Assembly: GCA_037443685.1 (NCBI GenBank)
Contig: JBBINX010000019.1
Span: 1-28,615 of the forward strand
DNA: 28,615 nucleotides
DNA from: JAHJRJ01 sp037443685
GTDB taxonomy: Bacteria > Bacteroidota > Ignavibacteria > UBA10030 > BY39
Direction: 5' to 3'
The position numbers and the translations under genes are program-made. Positions 1-8,692 of the stretch are shown piece after piece (the first letter of the stretch is position 1; every line of letters begins with the position of its first letter). The notes under the pieces are model-generated. The model was not told the DNA's origin, ran no database searches, and worked only from the letters and a program-made list of their open reading frames with translations.

Positions 1-33
1 CTTAAGAACAATTTAAGGCGCCTTTTTTTTTAT

Positions 34-62
34 TTGAAATCCTGCCAAAATTTTGTTAAATT
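34..62 (+). promoter_or_regulatory. possible sigma70-like promoter for the sensor kinase operon
   Basis: TTGAAA at 34-39 and TAAATT at 57-62 are separated by 17 bases, which fits a housekeeping promoter in spacing but only moderately in the -10 box. Transcription would start only a base or two before the ATG at 71, giving a nearly leaderless mRNA, and no Shine-Dalgarno is visible before that ATG. The GC-rich palindrome followed by a T-run at about 16-31 may be the right arm of a terminator of a gene lying before the window; the left arm cannot be seen. Confidence 0.25.
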
Positions 63-70
63 CTTAAAGA

Positions 71-3000
71 ATGAAATCTAATTATTTACTAAACAGGTTA
101 CCTCTTCTTGAGGAATACATTGGTGGACTGCAGGGTGGAGACTCGATTCTTTTCATCACATCTTTTAAGGAAGAATTGAGACCCGTCATCTCCTCAATTA
201 TCGAGAATCTGAATGAAAATAAGTATTTTATCATTTATATCGGCAACGACATCAATTTTAAGGAAAGAATTTCGACCTTTCCAAACGCACAAGTTATTGA
301 TTTATCGTCTAAAATATTTTCATCAGCAAACTTGATTTCATTAGTTACCCGATTTTTAAGAAAGCATCGGAATAACACTTGTCTGCTTATGGATGATATT
401 TCACATTTTACATCTTCCCTGAAAAACGAAAAGAAAATTCTCTCCTTTTATAACGAGATCATTAATGCAACGAAAAAGAAAAATACACTCTTCGTTTCAA
501 CACTCAATTCTAATAATATTTCTAACAATACTATAGGATTATTAAAGGATTTAGCATCCGTTTCTATCGATACTGTATTACATGCGGGAACGCTTTATGG
601 ATCATTAATAAACAGAAGCAAAAAATACATCACCCCACGGTTGACTCCTCTGAAGATGGACTTGAAATTTTTAAGTTCGTATCAAAATTTTGGAAAACTA
701 TTTTCATCTAAAATCGAAGCTGATTGGAAAAACGTATTTTTGTCGGATGCTGTTTTCCGTAAATCTTTTATCGGAAGTAGCGAATCAATGATTCTTTTTG
801 AATCGAAAGGTGAATATAAGTTACCTAATCGGCGCTTATTGGAATTACTCGGTTTAACAGAAGATGAATTTCAAAAAATTAATTTGATAGACTTTTTTCC
901 TTATTATAAAAAGTTTTCAGCCCTTCGTTTTTATACAAGTCTAAAGAATAAACGCCGGCACAGCTTTAATTCATTTATTAAAAAATCATCAGGCAAACTA
1001 ATTCCCGTAGAAATTTCGGTATCTTATTTAGCAGAAGGATTGTATTTTGGAATTATTCGAGACATAACAAAACGGATAGAAATTGAAGAATCGCTAAAGA
1101 AAGAAGAGGAAAAGTATCGTAATGTGTTGGAGGCTTCTTCCCACGCTATCGCATTGTACGATGAAACAACTCCAGTATATGTAAATTCCCGCTTTAGTAA
1201 ATTGGTAGGCTGTAAATCGATTGATTTGGAATCGTTTAATTTAAAAAAGATATTTTCGCAGAAAGACCAACGAGAGATAATAAGAAAGGGTAAGAAGGTC
1301 TTTCAAAATAACGAACAGTATAAAACAGAACTATCATTAATCAAACACGACAAAACAACAATTGACTGCGAAATTACTTTTTCAACGATCTTTTATGGAA
1401 GAAAAAAAATATTACAGCTCAACATACTCGATATCACATCTCAAAAAAGGTTTATTGCAGAACTGCAGAAGTCCGAAGAAAAGTTTAAATTACTTGTTGA
1501 GGCATCGCCAGTACCTATTTCATTAATCAGAAATGAAAAATTCTTGTATTGCAACTTAGCTTTTAAACAATTATTCGGATACGACTCCGATGAGAAGATA
1601 TTAGAACAGGAAAAATTTGTTATCGGTTTTAAGAGAAATCTTGAAAAAAAACAAAAAAGCAAACAAACTCAAGTTAAAACGTTCCGTTTCTCAGGTATGA
1701 AATCCGAAGGAGAAACTATACCTATCGAAGCTGTGATATCGCCCATTATGTTACATAACGAAGAACACGAAATTATTTTTTATCGGGATATCAGCTCACA
1801 AATTCAAGTCGAGGAAGAGTTAAAACTCAGAAAAAAAGATTATCAACTACTCGATAGAATTATAAATGAAAATGACCTGTCGTTAGATATCAGAGAAATT
1901 TCGGTTAAAAGTCTAAAAACGATTTTAAATAATTTAGAATGGGATTGCGGAGCCGTTTTTAACAAAGTTGATGACAACCTATTATTACAAACATCGCAGG
2001 GTTTTTCCGAACACTTAGCGGAGAAATTAAAAGTGTTAAGCGCAAACGAAGGAATAGGTGGCATGCTAACGAAAACGCAAGAGCCGTTAAATTTTTCCAT
2101 CCAAAGTTATCCAAGTTATCTTCCGCATAAATCAACATTTAAAGAGGCAAAAATATCGAGTGTCTGCTTTATTCCATTGATGACAAAATCTGAACTCGAA
2201 GGTATTATCTTATTAGGTTCTGAAAAATACAATAAAGTCGATTCATACTCTCCTGATTTACTAAGGTCAATCGGCTTCCATATTGGTGCATTAATAGCTA
2301 ATGCAAAATCATTTTCAAACTTACTGTCTCAATATGAGAAGATCGAAAATTTAGTCCAATCAGTTCCCGATGTTCTCTACTACGGTGGCTTCGAGGAAAT
2401 ATTTCAGTTCATAAGTCCCAATATCAAGACGCTTGCAGGATATAATCCAAAAGAGTTCAAACGTAATAAGTCGTTATGGTTAAGTATCATCCATCCTGAT
2501 GATAAAAAATACATCTTGCAAAGAAATCTTAACCTGGCAACGGTTAGCGATAATATTACTCTTGAATATAGGATACTGCCCAGAGGAAAAGCTGAATATT
2601 TATGGGTAAGAGATTCTATCACACTCAAAAAAAATGAATTTGATAATATCGTCTCGATAAATGGTATCATCAGCGATATTAATGAGAAAAAAAATTTAGA
2701 GAATACTTTAAGAAATGCAGAACAATTTAAATCGGGAATTTTGGATGGTATTAGAGAAGGGGTTATCGTTCTAGGCAATAATTTCAATTTCATCGAATGG
2801 AACGAGGCGATGGAAAAGATTACGGGTTTGTCGAGAGTGGATGTATTGGGCAAGAATATTCAAGAGGTGCTCACTGATTATTTAGACGCCGATATAAATA
2901 AATACTTAAATCTTGCCTTAGCAGGACAAACGATAAGTTCGGAAGATATACATTATAAAGTACCAGTAACCCAAAAAGAAGGATACTTGTGGGGTAAGTT

Positions 3001-6000
3001 TGCTCCATTAAAATCGGATACCGAAACTATATCAGGAGTCGTCGCTATCATATCCGATATAACTAATCGGAAGAAATTAGAAGAGGAGATAAAAAACTCT
3101 GAACAAATTTTGCGTAATGTAATCGAAACGATGGGGGATGTTTTTGTACTGACTGATTTGAGGGGTACAGTATTAGAAGTCAATCGTGAGTTCACAAATT
3201 TGTTAAATTATTCGAGGGCAGAAGCAATCGGAAAAGAATTCCCGTATCCTTGGTTGGTCGAGGAGGAGATGAATCGTTTCGTAATTTGGATATCTAACCT
3301 GAGGACGCGAACTTTCCTTCACGACTTTGATATGACTTGGCGATCTAAAAACGGGAAAAAAATTCCAGTTAGTGTAAATACAACACTTCTTAGGAGTTCC
3401 TATGGCGATCCGGTCGCGATGCTCAATTTAGGCCGCGATATAACAGAACGCCGTCGTTTAATGAAGGAACTCGAAAATCGTAATAAACAAATCGAGGCAA
3501 TCAATAATATCATTCAGATGGCCAATCAATCTATGGAGTTTGAAGAGATATTTAAAGTATTTGCCGATAAAATTTACGAGGTTTTAAACTTTGATTTTCT
3601 TGAAGTATGCACGTTAAAAGAAGATAAGGAGAATATTGAAATATTAGCAGCGTTCGACAAATCAACGGATACATATTTTTCGAGCTCACGAAAAAGCATT
3701 GATAATAATATCATTAAAATTGCGATCAATGAACGTAAACCGATATTGATCAATGATGTCAACCTAGACGAAAAGATTATAGTTTATAAAATTATTGCAG
3801 ATGAGTATATATCGCAACTATCGTTTCCTTTCTTCTCAAAGGGTACTATTGTAGGCTCAATTAATTTTTATTCGAGGGAAACAAATTATTACAACGAAGA
3901 AAATATTTCGAGCCTTCAGCCGTATATTCATCAAATTGGTTCGATCATAGATCGCGTTTTGTTATTTAAAAAAGTGAGTGAAGACGCTGCTTATATTCAC
4001 AACCTATTGAATTCAATTGATAGTGTAGTTTTTACTGTAGATAATGAATTCAACATTCAAGAAGTAAATAAAGCTTGGTTTGAGTTCATCAAAAGAACTG
4101 GCTCCAAAGTGAAACACAAATATTCCGGCCAATATTTATTTGACATTTTGACATCAAAAATTTTACCCAAAGATTATAAGGAATTAGCCGAAGGTATATT
4201 GCGGGGTGAGAGTAAAATTGTAGCACGAGAATATGAATATATAAGTGGTAGCAATCGGTTCAATTATCATCTTACTATCAATCCAATGGTAATCAATGAT
4301 AAAATTACAGGTTTAGTTTTTACACAAACCGATATTACAGATTTAAAAAGAACAGAAGAAGAATTAAAGAGACGAAATGAACAACTCCTTGAATTAAGTG
4401 TCATATCAACGAAAATATCAGCATCAAATAATTTAACAGAAATTATTGAAACATCTTTACCAAGATTAAAACGTGTTATTAACGCTGATTATATTTTGTT
4501 ATTTCTTGCAGACCAACACGGTAACGAATTAATACTCAAAGAACAAGTAGGTCTAAAAAGCAAAGATAATTATCAACTTAAAGTTCCGGTTAATGAATAT
4601 TTTACGGGAAAGGTGTTCAGTGAGGTAGTTCCTTTATTTATAAGGAATGATGTTAATGATAACAAAGAGATGAACCCTCTCATAAAAAATCTCTTTACTG
4701 ATTATGAGGTCTCAGCAATGGCTGGTATTCCCTTAAAGTCGGGTGATAAGTTTATCGGAGTTATAAATATATATTTTAAACAGGCACACGACTTTACTAT
4801 TCAAGAGCATCAACTTCTATCTTTAATCGGTAACCAATTAGGTTCAGCCATCGAGAATGCATTGTTGTATTCTGAATTAAAATATCAACTCGACCGACTT
4901 ACTATTTTGTATGAACTAAGTCAACAACTAACAGCGACATTAGATATCGATCAGGTATTAAATGAAGTGTTTATTCAATTACAAAAGGTTATGAAGTTTA
5001 AAGAGTTTTATATTCACTTCGTTGACGACTCACGTATGATGCAAACGACAATGCTACATATCAAATCTGTTAATGATGAACAAATCTATTTACCCAAAAT
5101 AATACAACCAAAACTAATTGCTTTAGGATCTCCCCTTTGGAAAGTAATCACTGAAAAACGGACTATCATAAACAAATCTTTCGATGATGATACTTTTTAT
5201 ACCTTTGTTCCTTTAGCTGTAAAAAATATTGTGATTGGTGTAATAGTTTTAGGCAGTGATAAGGAGCTATATTCTGAAACTGAAATCCGCTTATTGGAAA
5301 GTATATGTGGTTTAACTGCGATTGCAATAGAAAAAACAAAATTGTATGAAGAGATTGTTTTGAAGTCACAAGAAATTCAAAGAAGGAACAACGAATTAGA
5401 TGATTTTACATATGTTGTTTCACACGATTTAAAGGAACCGCTAATTAGTATCGAAGGTTATAGTAAAATACTGATGGAAGAATTTGGGTCAAGTTTGCAA
5501 ACGGAAAGCGAAGAGTTTGTACAATCGATTGTGCAGGCATCAACAAGAATGAAAAACTTGATAGACGACTTACTCACCTTGTCAAGGATAAGCAGATTGA
5601 GTGAATCATTCAAACCGGTTAGCATAGGAAACGTTATCGAAGATGTAAAATTAGATTTACAATTTACAATTAAAGAGAATAATGTAAAGTTGATTGTTCA
5701 AGATAAATTGCAAAAAGTATTTGGGAATGAAACACAGCTAAAATTATTGTTCCGGAATCTATTATCTAATGCTATAAAATTTTCTGACAAAGATACACCG
5801 ATAGTAGAAATTGGATGTGAAGAATACACAGAGGAAATGTATAAATATTTTGTTAAAGATAATGGGATTGGAATAGATCGGCAATACTTTGAAAAGATAT
5901 TCATTATATTTCAACGGCTTCACGGTCGTGAAAAGTATGAAGGCACTGGGGCGGGTTTGGCAATTGTCAAGAAGATTGTCGAAATGCAAGGGGGAAAAAT

Positions 6001-6076
6001 TTGGGTAGAATCAGAATTAGGAAGTGGGTCAACTTTTTATTTATTATTAAAGAAAGCAATTACCGATGAAAAATAA
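71..6076 (+). CDS. giant soluble multi-PAS/multi-GAF hybrid-input sensor histidine kinase
   Basis: This 2001-residue histidine kinase should autophosphorylate in response to signals read by many stacked input domains. By eye the order is: a degenerate KaiC/RecA-like or MEDS-like domain (about 1-225), PAS (about 236-345), PAS (346-460), PAS (470-577), GAF (589-753), PAS (755-876), PAS (884-1010), PAS (1013-1137), GAF (1140-1300), PAS (1303-1430), GAF (1439-1604), GAF (1606-1760), a HisKA dimerisation domain with phospho-acceptor His1785 in SHDLKEPL, then an HATPase with N-box NLLSNAIKFS (about 1895), DNGIGI (from 1930) and GTGAGLA (1958-1964). The catalytic part resembles the phytochrome-type kinase class (FQRLHGRE...EGTGAGLAI). 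No signal peptide or membrane segment is visible, so it is probably cytoplasmic. It overlaps the following response regulator by 11 bp, which is its likely partner. The ligands of the PAS and GAF domains cannot be predicted. Confidence 0.93.
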   Translation: MKSNYLLNRLPLLEEYIGGLQGGDSILFITSFKEELRPVISSIIENLNENKYFIIYIGNDINFKERISTFPNAQVIDLSSKIFSSANLISLVTRFLRKHRNNTCLLMDDISHFTSSLKNEKKILSFYNEIINATKKKNTLFVSTLNSNNISNNTIGLLKDLASVSIDTVLHAGTLYGSLINRSKKYITPRLTPLKMDLKFLSSYQNFGKLFSSKIEADWKNVFLSDAVFRKSFIGSSESMILFESKGEYKLPNRRLLELLGLTEDEFQKINLIDFFPYYKKFSALRFYTSLKNKRRHSFNSFIKKSSGKLIPVEISVSYLAEGLYFGIIRDITKRIEIEESLKKEEEKYRNVLEASSHAIALYDETTPVYVNSRFSKLVGCKSIDLESFNLKKIFSQKDQREIIRKGKKVFQNNEQYKTELSLIKHDKTTIDCEITFSTIFYGRKKILQLNILDITSQKRFIAELQKSEEKFKLLVEASPVPISLIRNEKFLYCNLAFKQLFGYDSDEKILEQEKFVIGFKRNLEKKQKSKQTQVKTFRFSGMKSEGETIPIEAVISPIMLHNEEHEIIFYRDISSQIQVEEELKLRKKDYQLLDRIINENDLSLDIREISVKSLKTILNNLEWDCGAVFNKVDDNLLLQTSQGFSEHLAEKLKVLSANEGIGGMLTKTQEPLNFSIQSYPSYLPHKSTFKEAKISSVCFIPLMTKSELEGIILLGSEKYNKVDSYSPDLLRSIGFHIGALIANAKSFSNLLSQYEKIENLVQSVPDVLYYGGFEEIFQFISPNIKTLAGYNPKEFKRNKSLWLSIIHPDDKKYILQRNLNLATVSDNITLEYRILPRGKAEYLWVRDSITLKKNEFDNIVSINGIISDINEKKNLENTLRNAEQFKSGILDGIREGVIVLGNNFNFIEWNEAMEKITGLSRVDVLGKNIQEVLTDYLDADINKYLNLALAGQTISSEDIHYKVPVTQKEGYLWGKFAPLKSDTETISGVVAIISDITNRKKLEEEIKNSEQILRNVIETMGDVFVLTDLRGTVLEVNREFTNLLNYSRAEAIGKEFPYPWLVEEEMNRFVIWISNLRTRTFLHDFDMTWRSKNGKKIPVSVNTTLLRSSYGDPVAMLNLGRDITERRRLMKELENRNKQIEAINNIIQMANQSMEFEEIFKVFADKIYEVLNFDFLEVCTLKEDKENIEILAAFDKSTDTYFSSSRKSIDNNIIKIAINERKPILINDVNLDEKIIVYKIIADEYISQLSFPFFSKGTIVGSINFYSRETNYYNEENISSLQPYIHQIGSIIDRVLLFKKVSEDAAYIHNLLNSIDSVVFTVDNEFNIQEVNKAWFEFIKRTGSKVKHKYSGQYLFDILTSKILPKDYKELAEGILRGESKIVAREYEYISGSNRFNYHLTINPMVINDKITGLVFTQTDITDLKRTEEELKRRNEQLLELSVISTKISASNNLTEIIETSLPRLKRVINADYILLFLADQHGNELILKEQVGLKSKDNYQLKVPVNEYFTGKVFSEVVPLFIRNDVNDNKEMNPLIKNLFTDYEVSAMAGIPLKSGDKFIGVINIYFKQAHDFTIQEHQLLSLIGNQLGSAIENALLYSELKYQLDRLTILYELSQQLTATLDIDQVLNEVFIQLQKVMKFKEFYIHFVDDSRMMQTTMLHIKSVNDEQIYLPKIIQPKLIALGSPLWKVITEKRTIINKSFDDDTFYTFVPLAVKNIVIGVIVLGSDKELYSETEIRLLESICGLTAIAIEKTKLYEEIVLKSQEIQRRNNELDDFTYVVSHDLKEPLISIEGYSKILMEEFGSSLQTESEEFVQSIVQASTRMKNLIDDLLTLSRISRLSESFKPVSIGNVIEDVKLDLQFTIKENNVKLIVQDKLQKVFGNETQLKLLFRNLLSNAIKFSDKDTPIVEIGCEEYTEEMYKYFVKDNGIGIDRQYFEKIFIIFQRLHGREKYEGTGAGLAIVKKIVEMQGGKIWVESELGSGSTFYLLLKKAITDEK

Positions 6077-6740
6077 TAAAATTATGATACTTCTAGTCGA
6101 AGACAACAAAGACTTTGCCCGTTTGGTTGATTTATATTTAACCAGATACGAAAACAATAAATTTGAAATTGTATGGAAAGAAAACGGACCTGCAGCATTA
6201 GAAGAAGCGGAAACTAATAAGGATTTAGACATCGTATTAATGGATTATTTTTTACCGGGGATGAATGGTCTCGAAATTACAAAATCTTTGCAAGAAAAAC
6301 GTATAAATTTACCTGTTGTGTTTTTGACGGTGAATAAAGATTTCGAACTTGCCATTCAAGTGATGAAACTAAGGGTTGAAGATTACTTAGTTAAAGAAGA
6401 AATAACATCACCAGTCCTTCCTAAAACTATACTCGAGGTTATAGAAAAACATAAATTACAAAGTCAGTTGTTGAACCTTGACATAAAACAGAAACGTATC
6501 GAAGCTATGCAAAGCATTGTCGCCAGCGTAGTAAAAAATATTTCTGAACCACTATTGTCCCTTGATAAAAATATTGAATTGCTCAAAGAATTTGAAAATT
6601 CAAATGAGATTAAACCATATCTCAAAATTATCAAGGAGAATTACGAAAGGTTACTTCTTAAATTCGAAAAGATCAGAACCCTGAAAGAAGATAACACCAT
6701 CACATATATCAAGGGTGTGAATATGATAGACTTGTCTTGA
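6066..6740 (+). CDS. response regulator: receiver domain plus histidine-less DHp-like C-terminus
   Basis: Residues 1-125 are a CheY-like receiver: acidic pocket E12/D13 in LLVEDNKD, phospho-acceptor Asp60 in LMDYFLPGMNG, Thr88 in FLTVN and Lys110 in YLVKEE are all present. There is no DNA-binding output domain. The remaining 100 residues are helical and resemble the dimerisation helices of a histidine kinase: VVKNISEPLLSL (155-166) aligns with the usual V-A-H-E-I-x-N-P-L box, but the histidine is replaced by Lys157. The gene overlaps the multi-PAS kinase by 11 bp, a strong sign that they form a pair. I infer that the protein is phosphorylated by that kinase and acts by protein contact, perhaps docking on a kinase dimer. 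It could instead be a single-domain relay regulator with an ordinary coiled-coil tail. Confidence 0.9.
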   Translation: MKNNKIMILLVEDNKDFARLVDLYLTRYENNKFEIVWKENGPAALEEAETNKDLDIVLMDYFLPGMNGLEITKSLQEKRINLPVVFLTVNKDFELAIQVMKLRVEDYLVKEEITSPVLPKTILEVIEKHKLQSQLLNLDIKQKRIEAMQSIVASVVKNISEPLLSLDKNIELLKEFENSNEIKPYLKIIKENYERLLLKFEKIRTLKEDNTITYIKGVNMIDLS

Positions 6741-6780
6741 TAATGGGCTATTATTTTAGTAAATTTTACACAATATTTTT

Positions 6781-6787
6781 AAAGGTG
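6781..6787 (+). promoter_or_regulatory. ribosome binding site that supports an ATT start at 6793
   Basis: AAAGGTG contains AAGG, complementary to the 16S rRNA 3' end, and lies 5 bases before ATT 6793. It is the only Shine-Dalgarno-like sequence near the head of this reading frame, and it places the start immediately before a good signal-peptide-like sequence. Confidence 0.45.
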
Positions 6788-6792
6788 CCATA

Positions 6793-7434
6793 ATTGCTAT
6801 AACTCATAAATGCTGTTTTTATCTTTTAGTAACTATTTTAATATTTTTTAATTATAGTAACTCTGATACTACAGATGATAAAAAAGCGATAAAATTAACC
6901 AACTTAGAAATTATTCAGATATTAGCAACGAGAATCGCTGATTCTGTTTACGCCAAAATTCCAACCGGTGTAGCGGATACGATAAAATTATCTTTTAATC
7001 CTTCAAACGATTCTTGGGTCGTCGAACATGCTCTTACACAGAGATTTAAAAAATCTTCTAATCTATTAATTAAATCTGAATTTTCTTCAAATCAGAATAT
7101 TAGCGTTGACTTTGCCATCTCAAAAATTTCGATTAAATATACAGACAGTTTTAGAGGAAGTATTTTCGGAATTCAAAAAATAAACAGATGGATAAATGTT
7201 GAATTAGCTCATAAGGTTACATGTAACAACGAAATATTATCCGTTGGAACTTTTGTTGAACAGTTCAATGACACTGTTGATATAGGTTCGATTAACGAAC
7301 TCGAGAATCAAAGCATCCGTATTACATGCGGTCGTTTGCCCGATGGTTCGTTCATCGACCGCATTCTCGTTCCAACTGTTGTGTTAGGTTCCGTTGCTGT
7401 AATTGTATATTTATTTTTTACGTTAAGAAAGTAG
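6793..7434 (+). CDS. hypothetical envelope protein with a non-standard (ATT) start
   Basis: This frame is open from 6763 (a TAA at 6760) to the TAG at 7432 and encodes about 213 residues, none of them methionine after the start. There is no in-frame ATG, and no GTG or TTG until close to the C-terminus, so standard callers miss it. ATT at 6793 lies 5 bases after AAAGGTG. Translation from there gives a basic, then hydrophobic N-terminus (ITHKCCFYLLVTILIFF), as in a signal peptide or anchor, then a soluble region of about 160 residues, and a C-terminal membrane helix (ILVPTVVLGSVAVIVYLFF, about 191-209) ending in LRK. Codon use matches the neighbours, and it fills an otherwise empty 700-base gap, 9 bases before bamD. 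I do not recognise the family. The pattern around LATRIADSVYAKIP vaguely recalls FlgO/CsgG-like envelope domains, but this is weak. A sequencing error at the start codon is the main alternative. Confidence 0.68.
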   Translation: MAITHKCCFYLLVTILIFFNYSNSDTTDDKKAIKLTNLEIIQILATRIADSVYAKIPTGVADTIKLSFNPSNDSWVVEHALTQRFKKSSNLLIKSEFSSNQNISVDFAISKISIKYTDSFRGSIFGIQKINRWINVELAHKVTCNNEILSVGTFVEQFNDTVDIGSINELENQSIRITCGRLPDGSFIDRILVPTVVLGSVAVIVYLFFTLRK

Positions 7435-7443
7435 AATTCCATT

Positions 7444-8187
7444 ATGAAACGATTATTGAAAGTATTTTATTTAATCAATATAATTTTTCTAGTAACACTT
7501 CTATCGTGTAGTACATCAAAAGTCGAAAAAAGCTTATCGGCTGATGAAAGGTTCCAGTTAGGATTAAAAGAATTCAATAACGGAAATTATTTAGAAGCGG
7601 TCGGTGAATTCAGTACAGTAACTCTTCAATACCCCGGAAGCGAAGTAGCAGACGATGCACAATATTATTTGGGAGAGTGCCGCTTTAATCGAGAAGAATA
7701 TTTGTTAGCTGCGTATGAATACGAAACATTGAAACGTAATATGCCCGCAAGCCCGTTAGTTCCAAAGTCACAGTATAAAATTGCACTATCGTATTATCAA
7801 TTAGCACCATTTGCTCCTTTAGATCAAAGTTATACGTTTAAAGCGATTGATGAATTTCAAGCTTTCATCGAATATTATCCGACAGATGAGTTAGTAAGCA
7901 AAGCCGAAGAAAAAATTCGAGATTTACGAGACCGATTAGCTAAAAAAGAATACATGACTGCAGTCTTATACATGAAAATGGAATACTATAAAGCTGCTAC
8001 ATTTTATTATAACAGTGTCCTCGAGGATTACCACGATAGTAAATATGCAGAATTGGCATATGTAGGGAAAATTGAATCGTTGATAAAGCGTAAAAAGCTT
8101 CCTGAAGCCATATCTGAAGCAGAAAAATTTTTCAAAAAGTTTCCGAACACTGTTTACCGATCTAAAATTGAATCTATGGTACAATAA
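7444..8187 (+). CDS. bamD: outer membrane assembly lipoprotein BamD/YfiO family
   Basis: BamD is the essential lipoprotein of the BAM complex, which inserts beta-barrel proteins into the outer membrane. It acts on the periplasmic face of that membrane. The 247-residue product begins with a lipoprotein signal (MKRLLK, hydrophobic core, lipobox LLSC with Cys22) and then has TPR-like helix pairs. These include FQLGLKEFNNGNYLEAVGEF, YPGSEVADDAQYYLGECRF and the later FIEYYPTDELVSKAEEKI, the usual spacing of the YfiO family. Length and architecture match BamD (about 240-260 residues). It starts 9 bases after the preceding unrecognised envelope gene, and its end lies 13 bases before the thioesterase ATG. 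The large load of outer-membrane proteins in this genome (FadL porins, a type IX secreted protease) is consistent with a need for BAM. Confidence 0.88.
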   Translation: MKRLLKVFYLINIIFLVTLLSCSTSKVEKSLSADERFQLGLKEFNNGNYLEAVGEFSTVTLQYPGSEVADDAQYYLGECRFNREEYLLAAYEYETLKRNMPASPLVPKSQYKIALSYYQLAPFAPLDQSYTFKAIDEFQAFIEYYPTDELVSKAEEKIRDLRDRLAKKEYMTAVLYMKMEYYKAATFYYNSVLEDYHDSKYAELAYVGKIESLIKRKKLPEAISEAEKFFKKFPNTVYRSKIESMVQ

Positions 8188-8191
8188 CTTT

Positions 8192-8196
8192 GGAGG
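8192..8196 (+). promoter_or_regulatory. ribosome binding site deciding the thioesterase start
   Basis: GGAGG (continuing as GGAGGT) lies 4 bases before ATG 8201. A longer open frame begins at TTG 8168 inside bamD, but translation from there would run through this strong Shine-Dalgarno, so 8201 is the better start. Confidence 0.75.
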
Positions 8197-8200
8197 TAAG

Positions 8201-8683
8201 ATGCTATTAAAAGGTAAATATGCAAAAGAATCACAAGTAGAAATGACAGAGTTAGTGTTACCGAACGACACTAATCAACTCGGGAATCTTTTGGGCGGAA
8301 GGTTAATGCATTGGATGGATATTGCCGCGGCGATCTGTGCACAGAAACATACAAAACGGATTTGTGTAACTGCTTTTGTCGATGAAATGTATTTTCACCA
8401 CCCGATTAGTTTGGGTGAAATAATTACATTAAAGGCATCAGTAAACCGTACATTCAATACTTCGTTAGAAGTAGGTGTGTTGGTAATTTCCGAGAATCGA
8501 CAAACCGGTAAATCGAAAATCGCCAATGAAGCATATTTCACATTCGTAGCATTAGATGAATATAGGATCCCGGTTAAAGTCCCGCCAGTTATTCCACAAA
8601 AAAAAGAAGAAAAAAAGCGATTCAAAGAAGCACTTGTCAGAAGAGAGCATCGACTCTTAAAAAAGCAGCACGGAGGAATTTAA
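8201..8683 (+). CDS. hotdog-fold acyl-CoA thioesterase (YciA/BACH-type)
   Basis: The 160-residue product is a cytoplasmic thioesterase of the acyl-CoA hydrolase family, which releases free CoA and a fatty or organic acid from acyl-CoA. The hotdog motif is clear: ELVLPNDTNQLGNLLGGRLMHWMD followed by AAAICAQKH, with the Asn-Asp and Gly-Gly positions typical of the YciA/ACOT12 group. Then come the strand segments FHHPISLGEIITLKASV and TSLEVGVLVISEN. The C-terminus is a charged tail rich in Lys and Arg. The start at 8201 was chosen for its GGAGG ribosome site over the upstream TTG at 8168. Acyl chain preference cannot be read from the sequence. Its position between bamD and two secreted proteins suggests co-transcription rather than a clear functional link. 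Confidence 0.88.
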   Translation: MLLKGKYAKESQVEMTELVLPNDTNQLGNLLGGRLMHWMDIAAAICAQKHTKRICVTAFVDEMYFHHPISLGEIITLKASVNRTFNTSLEVGVLVISENRQTGKSKIANEAYFTFVALDEYRIPVKVPPVIPQKKEEKKRFKEALVRREHRLLKKQHGGI

Positions 8684-8692
8684 ACATCACAA

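Noticed and set aside
16..31. possible intrinsic terminator at the window start (AAGGCGCC followed by T-run)
   Set aside because: The palindrome has no loop and the likely left arm is outside the window, so it cannot be assigned as a feature.
2404..2853. 149-codon open frame on the minus strand inside the sensor kinase
   Set aside because: It is antisense to well-conserved PAS domains, has no ribosome site, and its translation resembles no protein I know; it is a shadow of the kinase gene.
7326..7511. 61-codon plus-strand frame spanning the end of the ATT-start gene and the start of bamD
   Set aside because: It overlaps two better frames, one with a membrane helix and stop at 7434 and the other with a lipoprotein signal.
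8168..8200. upstream TTG start for the thioesterase
   Set aside because: It falls inside bamD and would be translated through a strong GGAGG that suits ATG 8201.
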